Source of the DNA: Lunularia cruciata
Taxonomy: Eukaryota > Streptophyta > Marchantiopsida > Lunulariales > Lunulariaceae
Length of the DNA: 64,000 bases
NCBI GenBank assembly: GCA_948567375.1
Contig: OX419758.1
Span: 33,547,001-33,611,000 of the forward strand
Direction: 5' to 3'
Part shown: positions 22,551-34,500 of the stretch, one piece after another
Position numbering within the stretch: position 1 is the stretch's first letter
Layout: the number at the start of each line of letters is the position of its first letter
Program-made: the position numbers and the translations under genes
The notes under the pieces: generated by a model
Told to the model about the DNA's origin: nothing
Seen by the model: the letters and a program-made list of their open reading frames with translations, nothing else
The model's database searches: none

Positions 22551-25500
22551 ATGGCACAGGCTGAGGGCGGACAGCGCGTTGAGCAGCAAACCGAGGTTTC
22601 CTCGCCTTCTGATGCGACATCTCTTAGCAGGTGAGTTGTTTTTTGGAAGTGCAATTGGAAGTGCAATTGCTAATAGGTCAGATACTCAATGTTTTGAGCG
22701 TGCATACAATCTCGAATTTAAAAATTCTTGCTGTATTTGTGGTTATGATTTTTGTCTGTGAAACATGCGGTTGTGCTTGGAATTGCGATCGCCGTGAGGA
22801 AAGTCGATCGTGAGGATTTTTTATAATTTTTAAACTCCTGTGCGAACGTTTCCACTGATTCCTGAAGCAGTTCTATCATCAATATACAATGAGTCAAATA
22901 ATAGCCCACACCGGAGAAATTATCCAGTTTGTGCTGGTATGCATCTTGAATTACTGTCTTCTGCAAATGCGGGAGACTTACTTCTGTCCGTCTTTTGTAA
23001 GGATGAAAAATGAAACCCTTAAAACATCGACGGTCATGTACTACACGGCTGGCTACAGAGTAACCATCTGGACGCAGAATTAACGCAACACAGACTTGAC
23101 TTATAATTCACTTGTCAACCGCTTAGTTACCCATGTTTACAGCGCTTCGAAAAACTTGCTGATCTCTTTTTCTAAGAAGTATCTCGAGAGGCAATTGTAA
23201 GAAAATGTGTCATAATATTTTTTGCATTAGTGCGAGAAAAGTGACAGGGAGTGACATTATTAGAGTTATCACAGTGACTGAAAGAAAATGGAGGGATTCA
23301 AACGAAGTCTCGAGTATAGTAAACGTTTCTTCACTTAGCGGTGTTCTAGAATGGGTGGAAATTATTGCGAATACAGAAGAGAGGGGCACATCAGTGAGTT
23401 GTTTGCCCTTCAACATAGCCTTCAATAGGAGTTCTTTAATTGTAATTATATTAGGATAAAGAACAGTGAGAGATAACTAACTTCCTTGAGTCAATTATGT
23501 TAAAATTCAGCTCGCCGACCAACAAAGAAAGTGTTGGACTCCGACAACGAGCACACGACGCAATATATGCAGGGACGCCAAGAAGGATAATTGGGAATGA
23601 CGATGCTATTTTTGATCACAACAATCACAAGATCAAAGAAGTATGCAATACCTCGGCACATGTAGTGTGTCCGTATGACGGACGCTGGCTGCTTTGAGCT
23701 CTTAGATGAATTTTCTGTGCATCTATGTCTTTTCTCATCTTCGTTCAATCTCTTGGTAGCTTTTAGTCACACAAAGTTGTCTCGGTCGTTCAGATCACTT
23801 CCTACATCAGTAGGTACTGCAAGCATGGTATAAGATTCATGATTTTAGTGCAAGTATACTGGTCATTAATTGAATTCTATTGCCCAAAAAGAAGAGCAAC
23901 CGCTTATGCGAAACTAGTTCGAACTGCTGTATTATTCTTTCTAAGTTGCACGTAGGTCTCATTCATGATCAGTTTGTGTCGATGCCGTGTCTGAGAAATG
24001 CAGGATATTATAAAGATGATCATCCAGTACCTCCAGGAGGAGGGATATTCCGCTTCGATGATGACTATCCAAGATGAAGCTAACGTACGGGTGAATGAGC
24101 ATCTTCGACACCGATCTCAATTCAAGCGTATCAAGACTGCCATAATGGGTATGAACCTTGTGGGTACTCATTGTACACAGGTTTGGGTTTGTATTGCTTG
24201 AGACTTATTTTGCCACACTTTAGTTGGATGTAGTGGTTCGTGCTTTCTGAGAGCGCACATGTGTTTCATGCTTTCAGATGGTGAGTGGTCGGAGATGGAA
24301 AAATTAATACAAAAGACACCCTTGAAAGACCATCAGCACTTCCTGTACAATCTCTACAAACAGCAATACTTGGAGCTCATTGAACAAATGGAGTACCAGA
24401 AGGTAAACCTCTGAATTGGTCTGTCCTATATGTCCTGTAATTTCCATAGTACAGTATTTCTGTCATCCGTGGGTGTGGATTGCCCCTTCTTTGAACCGCT
24501 TCTGCATACCATTACACATGTAGCAAAAGTCTGCCCTGGCACTCATTGAGGAATACAAAAGCTTGGTACAAGGTGTACCGGCAATTGCATCCAGCTACCT
24601 CGGCACTGTGTGGGCACTGACCGTGCAGACCTACTATAAAAGTCTGTAGACCTCCTTATGGTGTGCGTTGACAGGTTCATGCTGGTGTAGAGCAGGCATG
24701 GGTTAACTCCAGTCCTCATACACTCTGTATTCAGATGTTCCTCAGGTTAATGTGCTTCATGTTCCTACCTTCGACTATTTGATGCCGGAGAAGTGTCCAT
24801 CTTCTCGAGGTTACAGTTGGTCGTACTGAACCTTGACTGGAGGGACACGTGAATAACACGATTCTAGACCACGCCAATTATCAAGTTTACATATGTACTA
24901 ATCCTTGTCTGTCGAAAAACGTAATTGCAATTCTTGCTTTGTTTACCATTCTATGCAACTGACAGTTATGCGGAATTTATTTCACTAGGTTGAAATGCCA
25001 GAGTCACGTGGGTCAGACGTGGGTATGGAACTGGGTTTGCGGGTTCTCTATTCCAGTACTCAATGTGTAATGGTATAGACAAAGCACTAGTTTTCTTATT
25101 TTCCGAAGATGAGCGCGTTACGTACTTAATGTCTTTTACTTGATACCACTTGCTCCATTACTTTGACCATTCCTACCTTATTTTGACCACTCGTCCTATG
25201 TTGACTTTAAACTCGGTGTCGGTCTCGGTATTTTATGACTTACTATAATCACTAACACCCGCATCGGGTTTGCTGAATGTTGCACTTCACGATTTATGAC
25301 ACCTTCCCTGGCTTCTCTTCCCGGCAATCTCACTCTTCTCGCTCTGCTCAAGTGTTTTACAGCTCCATAGATAATCACGTTTCTTCAGAGTGAACCAAAG
25401 TACAAAACATACCAATACTTTCTCCATGCTCGGAAGATTAGTGTTCGCTTAACGTCATTCTGCACACTCTCCGTTACTTCCTGCTTTCTGCTTTCAATTG

Positions 25501-28500
25501 AATTCTCTCCCAACAGATAAAATAACCAAGCATGTCTTCCTCCAAACCTCCACCACTATACGCTTGCCGGTTTGTCTTTCTCTCTCTATAAATAGTATGT
25601 CTCCACTACCACTTGCTGACTGCTTACTGCTAACTGAAGGTGCTTGAGACTCATTCAAACTGAAGGTAGGAATTTGGGATAAGAAGTGGAGGCCTCCAAA
25701 TCCTATTTGATTTCCTTGAGCAACACTTAGAGGAAGTAACCGAGTTTCCCCTGGACACTAATGTCTCTCACAGAAACTCGGTACCTAGATATTGGAACTA
25801 CGACCTGTTAGAATTATAATGAAAACATTTTGTTAGATTAATGTTCACAGAATTACATGAGCTACAAGAGTTACATGTTAGCACAGCCTTCCATCCACTT
25901 GATTCTAATCTATGTATCTATATAATCCCAGTCTTACTATAGGCTTGTTTACAATACCATTGATCTCCTTGACTTCTTATTGTTAGATATAATGAAGCGT
26001 TCATTATTACTATTCACATATTACTGTTCAGACGTTAGACTACTGTAGGTAGCTAACGTGCATAAGTTACTTCAAGTCAGTTACCCTGGCACAGCTCGTG
26101 TTCCTCTCGAGTTACCTACCTATATAATCCCAGTTTCTGGGATTATCTGTTGTTCTATCTATCCCCTGTTTACATCACATTTTTCTCACATGGTATCAGA
26201 GCAGTAAGCCTTAATACTTTTTCTTTAGCTGCTAGGGGACGCCTTAACATTCAATTTCGAAATTCTTAGAAGTCTACTCTTCTTACACACTAGTGTATCT
26301 GGAAAAACAAGAATCTCTTGTTACTCCTCTGAAAAGTATCTCTTCTCTCTGGGTTTTGGGAGGGAAATTCCCCACTATCCTCTGTGAATCAAATCACTAT
26401 GTCTGCTGCTGGTGTTGGTGCTCCTGCTGGTGCTATGTTTGCTCCTCCAACCATATGAATTGACTCCACTTTTGTTAAATTCAATGGCAATTATTTCCAA
26501 TCTTGGAAACATTGTCTTGTCCTTAAACTGAAGGTGGCTTCAATTTTCTCAATTGTTGATGGTACTGAAGTCAAGCCCACCTCAGCGGCTACTCTACCTG
26601 ATTGGGAGCATAGGAATCTTGTTGCTCTTGAAGCAATAACTTTAGCATTAGCTCCTGAATTTATTACTACCATCAGCAGACACATGTTGGCAAGCAAAGC
26701 ATGGATATATTTAACTACTGGATAACCCGTTCCCTGAACGGCTTCTGCTCTCATTTACCAATATATTTAACTACCCGGAGGCCTGTATACCATACTGTTG
26801 TTTGGGAGTCCTTCTTGACTTCTGAATTCATATATATACTGTATATTTCACCTATATATATACTGTATATTTCACCTTCGCCTTCATTCACTTCACCTCT
26901 GCTTTTCCCGCTTCAGTTGACTCATCCCCTTCCCTTGCAGCGCTGAAGGTTTCTTGCTCCACTCTTGTCTCACTAGCGAACCTCTGCTTGACACTTTCTC
27001 ATTGTTGTGTCCTGGACTTTCTCTCTACTAATGAATGTTTGTGATTTCAGGGATCTATCAGGTATGTCTCAATTTCTTCCCTCATCTTACTGATGTGGAT
27101 TCTTTTCTTTCTGGACTGATCCTCATTATGCGGCTAAGACTCCAGCGCTTAAGTGCGTGCCTGCACTTTTGCTTGTCCTTGCTTTCCACACTTCCACCTC
27201 TGTTCTTTTTGACATTCCCATTTCTTTTGAGCAGCACTTTAGGGGAGCAACCGAGTTTGCCTTGGCACTCATGAGTTTTCGAGCAGAAACTCGGGATGAG
27301 GGGTACTGACAATTGCTCAGCAACTTCGGCACTGCGTGAGGCACTGATGAAGTCGCAGGTGTTTTCGTGAAGGTTTACTATGGCCGCCTTCTGCTTCCCC
27401 TTTGCTGTTTAGCGTCTCAGGACTCAAGCGTCCATAGCGCTTGTTGCGATATACTTTATATCCTGTCCTTTTTCGCTTCGCTCTCGTTACCCTGTTACAC
27501 TTCGACAGGTTTCTGCAGCCACACCATCCTATAGCTCTCGAATTGTTCCACTCCTCCATTCCCCAGCTAATTCCCTCCCTATTATTTTTGCTTCGCTCTT
27601 TGCCTGATTCATGGGACCTCTGGTGTATACAGTGTTCCTACCCGACTCCATCCCACGTTTTTTATTTTTATTGTTCATGCACTGCTTACTGGCAGTCATT
27701 TACGTAGCGGTACCTATTTCTCGCTGTTGTTTGCATAGAGTTCTCGATTTCATGGTGGTTTATTAGTCTGTTAGCCATATGTTCTTCTCAATTTGTTTCA
27801 ATTATGTCTTTGCTTCAAGTTACATTTGATGCATTCTACCTTATGGATTTCTCACTATTCTAGCATTGTCAATTATGTACATCTTGCTTATTGATCATTT
27901 GCACCTCATGAGTTCTGGATAACCCGTTCCCAGAACGGCATCTGTTCTCGTATACCTATATATTAACTACCATGTATGAAGGTACTGATGATGTCACAAT
28001 CATGTACCTACTGGACACTTTTATGAATTTGAAGATGCGTGAAGGCACCAGTGTAACAAAACACATTACTATTTTTCGTGGAGTCCTCACCCAGTTAGCT
28101 GCGGTGAACAACCCAATCGATGACCAGCAGGCTAAGCTTCATTTGATGAGATCCATGCCTCCTAGTTTCAAGTATTTTCTGCAATCATTGCGGACACAGA
28201 AAGCACTACATCTCTTTGATGTCATTGCTCTTCTTCTTCAAGAAGAGATCAGTATGAAGCATGACGGTCTTGTAGAGCAAACAACTGCTCTAGCAATCAC
28301 ACAAGGCTCTACATCTTCTTAAAGAAACAAATGTAAAGGCAAGGGGAGCTGGAAGAATGAATCTCATGGGTTTTCTGGTCAGAATCCTTTTAACAGATCT
28401 TCTGGTCAGAATCCTTCCCTTGGTCAGAACTCTTTCAGCAGATCTTCCAATCAAAATCAGAGTTATTTCTCTACATCTTCTGGGGGAAATTCCTTTAGAA

Positions 28501-31500
28501 CTTCTATCATCTGTCACTACTGCTCAAAGAAGAGACATCGCATCAAAGACTGACGCAAATGCATTGTTGATGCAAGGGAGAAAGGAGGCAAGGAACACCA
28601 TCACTCCAATGCTTCTACAACTCATCTTTCTTTGTACAATGTTGATGTTGTTCCCTCAGTCACTCAGGACAAGCAATGGTACATAGACACTGCTGCTTCT
28701 CAACACATGACCTACAAACGAACCTGTTTCCTGGTCTATGAAGCATACTGACCACCTAGACAAGTTTACTTGGCTGATGGTTCCAACATTGCTATTCTAG
28801 GCCATGGGACAGTTTCTGTTAAGCTTGCTTGTTCAGGGAACTCATACATACTAGAAGATGTTCTACATGTTCCTTTGCTGAACAAGAATCTCTATTCAGC
28901 ATTTCAGTTGAGCAAGTCACATGGATCATTTCAGGTAAAGGAAACCAGCATTTTCCTTTATGATGATCTGCAGAATCTGATTGCATCCTGTCCTAGATTG
29001 GATAACTTTTGGCCTCTGGGAGAGTCAATTCAGCAACCTCAAGATGCTGCAGTCTCTACATCAACTCAGTCTCAGTAATCTCAAGCTGTTGCAATCTCTA
29101 TTCCAACCAGGGATACATCTTCCGCTATTACTTCCCTATGGCATCGATGACTTGGGCACATCAGCAAGAAACGACTTCAACTTCTACAAGACAAAGATCT
29201 GGTTGCTGGGATGGATTGGATCCATCCTAATTTGTTTCCTGTTTGCTCACCTTGTCTTCATGGCAAGCAAACTCGAAATCCCTTACCTCAGGAAGGAGCT
29301 ACTAGAGCCATTGTTCCATTGGCTCTCATCCATTCTGATGTTTGTGGTCCCATCTCTTCTGCTACCTACACTGGTTACAGATAGTGTGTGATCTTCATTG
29401 TTGATTACACAAGGTACACATTCTTGTATCTACCCAAGTTCAAACATGAAGTTTTTACTTGTTTTCCAGAATACGGGACCTATGCAAAGACTCAACTCAA
29501 TCAGAAGGTCCGGGTGCTGCGCTCAGACAATGGTGGTGAATACAACTCTGCAGATTTTCACCTTTTCTGCAAAGGCAAAGGTATCATGTGCCAGTTCAGC
29601 ACTCCACATACTCCTCAGCAAAATGGTGTTGCTGAGAGAAAGAACAAAACATTGGTGGAAGCAGTACACACTATGTTATTTGAGTCTGGACTCCCCAAGT
29701 CTTACTGGGGAGAGGCACTACACACGGCCAAATTTCTGCAAAATCGAGGTCCTACCAAAGCCATCTTTTCCAAAGTCACACTCTTCCAACTCTGGTTTGG
29801 TTATAAACCTAATCTATCCCTACTTGGCATGTTTGGGTGCATTGCTTATGCACATGTTCCATCTTCTTCCAGATCTAAACTCGATTCTAAGTCTTCCAAG
29901 TGTATTTTCCTTGGCTATAGTCAGGATAGTAAAGATTACAGAAGATATCTGATAACTCCATTTTTCTGTCAAGAGATGTTCAGTTTCAGGAACATACATA
30001 TGCTCATGAACATAAATAGTGTTCTGACACTCAGGATGTTCAACTGGATTTCATCTGTGATCCGACAATTTTCATTTCCTCTCCTGCTTCTAGTTCTCAG
30101 TGTACCCATAGTCTATCCCCACCAACTCCTACTCAGTCACCTCCTCTCCACAATCTTACAGCTCCAACAATTCTTTCTCCATTACCTTCTTCACTACAGT
30201 CCTTACTTTCTAATTCTGGCACTCCACACAGGTCCTCAGGATCCTCTACCATTGTTTACATTAGGAGGCCAAAACCTCTACCTTGTCCAGATGCTATCCA
30301 AGCATCTTCTGTATGACAAGGCACTAGGGTTCCCACTCAAGTTCGAAAATATGATGCCCTGTTGGATTCTGCTAATGCACTAAGCGTGCATTTTTCTGCA
30401 TCTGACCCTGATCCGGACACATATGAAGCTGCTATCACTGGACCTGATTCCAGTAAATGGTTTGCGGCTATTCAAGATGAGCTTCAGTCCATGGAGAACA
30501 ATCAAACATGGGTCATCACTGAGTTACCAGCAGGTCGCAAGGCAGTCACCTGTAAGTGGATTTTTAAGAAGAAATACGATGCACAAGGCTTGATCCAAAG
30601 GTACAAGGCTCCACTTGTTGCTCTTGGTTTCTCTCAAGTTCCAGGTATTGACTACACAAAGATCTACTCTCCTGTTGTCAAATTGACAACAATTCACGTG
30701 CTGCTTGCTTGCTCAGCTCAGAATGATTTGGAAGTGCATGCTCTTGATGTCAAAACAGCTTTTCTCACTGGCACATTGATTGAGAAAATCTATATGCACA
30801 TTCCTCCTGGCTTGCTGACTCCTGACCAACACAAGCAGCAACAAGCCACAAAACCAGGGCAATTGGTTTTACAACTCTACAAGGCTTTGTATGGTCTCAA
30901 ACAGTCTGTCAGAGAGTGGTATCACAAGTTTGATCAGTTTTTACTAGGTTTGGGATTTGAGCGCTCTGGAGCTGATTCTAATCTCTATATCTTCCATTCT
31001 GGTTCTCATTTTGTCATCTTACCTCTTTATGTAGATGACTGCATCCTTGCCATCAATAATCTTTCTCTTCTCCTCTCTGTCAAAGAGTCTCTTAAACAGG
31101 GTTTTGAGATGATTGATCTGGGAGAGATTAGTCATTGTCTTCAGTTACAAGTCACAAGAGACAGTAAACAAAAAAAGATCAGTCTATCTCAAGAGAGATA
31201 TTTAAGAGAGATTCTTACTCATTTTCATATGCAAGACTGTAAAACTTGTTTGCAATCCGGTAGAGTCCAGAGTGAGATTAAGTCTTCAGGATTGTCCAAA
31301 AACTGATCAAGAGCGAGAGTATATGAAAACAGTACCTTACCAATCTGCAGTGGGGAGTTTGATGTGAGCTATGGTCAGCACAAGGCCTGATCTGGCTTAT
31401 GCTGTCAGTTCAGTTGCCAAGTATATGGCAAATCCTGGCCTGAACCATTGGAAGGCTGTCAAAAGGATTTTCCGGTACATTCAAGGTACACTTCACAGGG

Positions 31501-34500
31501 CCTAACTTCCAGTGCATCTAGTACTCCCATTCATGGGTATTCCGACTCAGATTGGGGAGGAGATCCAGACACAAGACGATCTACAGGAGGATACTGCTTT
31601 ATCTTCTGTAATGCAGCTGTCTGTTGGTCAAGTAAAAGGCAAGCTTCTGTTTCTTTATCCAGCACTGAAGCTGAATACATGGCCTTGTCAAAGGCAGGGA
31701 CTGAAGCAGTATGGCTTAAGCGCTAGTTAAGTGACCTGGGTTTTCCTGGAGAAACAATAAAGCTGTACTCTGACAGTAACAGCGGAATTGATCTTGTTAC
31801 TCCAACAAAGCAACATGAGAGAACAAAGCACATAGACATCAGATACCACTTTTTGTGACAAAAGGTGGAAGACAAGGAGATCTCTGTTCTCTGTTTTCTC
31901 TGCAGTATTATCTCCCAGAGATAATACTGCAGACATTTTTACTAAAGGATTGACTAGAGAACTGCATATAAGGTTTTGTCATGCACTAGGAGTTATAGAC
32001 AATAGACAATTACAAAACATCCATTAAGAAAGAGTTTTAGAATTCTAATGAAACGTTTTGTTAGGTTACTGTTCATGTGAATTATGGTTCACACGAGTTA
32101 CCTGAACTAATGTTACGTTATACTACTGTTCACACGAGTTACATAAGCTACACGAATTACATGTTAGCACAGTCTTCCATCGACTTTATTCTAATCTCTG
32201 TATCTATATAATCCCAGGCTTAGAGGTTCTTTCAAGGTACTTGATTCATTCTACAACTCATTTTCCTACCCGACCCTATACTTCGGCAAGAATGGGGGCA
32301 CTGACGAAATCATTTAAGTGTTTCCATGCACGCTTTCTACAAAAGTCCTGTTACTTCCTTTCAGTATTATGTGTTGATGGGCCTTTGCTGACGTAGAGCA
32401 TGCACGGGTGAATCCCAGTCCTCATACGTGGCTCATGGGGTCTAGTACGTTTTGTATTGTATTCAAGCAATGGTATGATTATTGCTGGTACCACTAGACA
32501 CAAATATGACTCAAATCATTGATCCTCGAGGTACACCTAATCCAACTTAACCACGTCTGCAGGTGCAAATCATTCAAAATTCTCACTCTACAAGTAGGGT
32601 TTGCTAATCACGAAGGTCACTCAAACTACACACTCTACAGTACGCTTCGCTAATCATGAATGGTGCTCTTGATAGCTCTAATCCACGTCTGCAGGTAGAA
32701 CTAACATGAAACTTCGCTCACCATTATCTATGAATGACACCTCTGAGGTTTAGTCTCGTACACTGTTTTAAATGTTATGTCTTGTCCAGTCCTACGTGGG
32801 TATAGAAACACGTTCTAACGAACGGGTTCTACATTCATTTACTCAAGATGTGCCCTGTAAACATCGGTTCGTTTGTCTCGCGTGTTTCCACTCAACGTTA
32901 CACGTGATGATCACGTTATGCCCGATATGACGGTCCATTTCCAGTTTTCTTTCCTCACTTTCATCCGTTTTTATTAACACCTGACTGACCTCCTTAATAC
33001 TTTCATATGTCTTTGATCCGCTGCCATTACTACGTTTCTTATCTCTTTCCTGTCTCTTTTATGCAAATCTAGTTCATATTGGAGTTATCACACCGCTTGG
33101 TACTTTTAGTGAATCTTGTTCAACTACACACTGGCTGTGTGAGGTTGATTGTGCAACAAAATGGTTTAACAAATTAGTAAGAAACTAGTGGATAATGTTA
33201 GCGGCTGCAGGTGTTAACGATTTTAACTCCAAAATTGACGTCGCGACTATTCATGCTCCCCGCAAATGATGACGAACTTCTTTATTTCACCATCTTGTCA
33301 TGAGCAGGCCTTTGCACTTCTTACGAAGAGATTGAAGCCACTGGAGCAAATGGGAAGCTTGCATAACGAGTTTAAAGATCTTTGTTATCTGCTGACGTGC
33401 AAGTGCATTCACGATGCTCCCTTTTTCAAAAATTGGGAGGGGGTTGCCTCATCACGGTGAGAACTTCCAAATGCATGTCCACCTCGTCCCTTATTACTCA
33501 AGCTGTTGCAACTGCTCTTGTGATTTGCACCTAATTCTGTAATGCGGCAATGGATAACTTCTAATCACTTGGGGTGATTGGCAGTTTCTTCTCTCATTAT
33601 TCTGACGAAGCCATTCACCATACATGTCATTGCGGTTTGAGCTAAGACGCCACGATTTTTCCTTTTTGTGTCTTTCTAGAGAAAAGCTGGTGGAGCAATT
33701 TTCCTCAATGCTGGAAATTGAAAATAATGATCTAGCAGGTAGGTGAAGGAGAAACCCTTTGACTTAGGTCCCTGAATTAGATAGTTAGGTTCATGTGTTG
33801 TATCCGTAACGCTGGACTTGGTTTCACCTCCGATGTATCATCTGGTTTCAGTTGCACGGCAGGAGATGCACCAACATCGACTCTTGCATTTGCTCAAACA
33901 AGCTGTGCGATATCAGATAGAGTTCAGCAGATATCATCCCAAAGTTGTACCAATCGTTCCCACGTAAGTTTGTCTTTACAGCTGGATGTGTACTCTGAAA
34001 CGGCACATAGTTCTTGCTTGCATCCTCAGTTCCAATCACTATCAGTTGTTTCTGTCTGAAGATACGTACTTGATGGTAGACTATTACTAAGTCCTTTTCG
34101 ATTTTGCATTTTCTTCTCATCGAGTCAATAGATGTCAAGATTTGATTCTTTTCGCTATCATGAAGAATTGTTTAGGATAGAAGTACCTGATCATGTGTTC
34201 AGGCTTGATAGTTTTAAGCGTATGAGTTCCATATGGTTAAAGTTTAGTGAAAGATAGTGAGTGATGATAAGTATTGGGTCTTTGGCAGGGCCAAGGTTGA
34301 TGATGGGGGGAGCGGCTTTCATTTGGTGCTGGTTCTGGGTTGTGGACAGATTGCTCGAGGACTATTCATGTTTTGTGCTACCAAATGCCCACAAAACCAC
34401 CTGTCTAGGACATCGGAGTAATGTCAAGTAAGTTCAATACTCATGACTCCATGTTCTTAGCATCGTACCATCCTGACGTATGTTTTTATGTTGGACTTCA

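Larger units (their letters stand above)
25806..32225 (+). mobile_element. Ty1/copia element (copia 1) in intron 3, decayed
   Basis: 5' LTR 25806-26190, primer site directly after it, then Gag, protease, integrase, RT and RNase H in copia order, a purine tract and a 3' LTR starting at 32035. Several frameshifts and stops, a 1.25-kb insertion in Gag (26719-27970) and a 3' LTR truncated to about 190 bp show that it is old and inactive. The inserted repeat must be younger than this element. Confidence 0.88.

Noticed and set aside
22375-22620. Minus-strand 81-residue ORF opposite exon 1
   Set aside because: Low-complexity, no recognised domain, and it overlaps the plus-strand leader and exon of the WD40 gene.
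27340-27375. CTGATGA in the intronic repeat as a hammerhead ribozyme core
   Set aside because: No adjacent stem II and GAAA in correct spacing in any of the copies; the match is only seven bases.
33793-34059. Plus-strand 88-residue ORF across exon 6
   Set aside because: It uses a different frame; the helical continuation QHRLLHLLKQAVRYQ in the frame set by exon 5 is clearly the real one, with acceptor at 33851.
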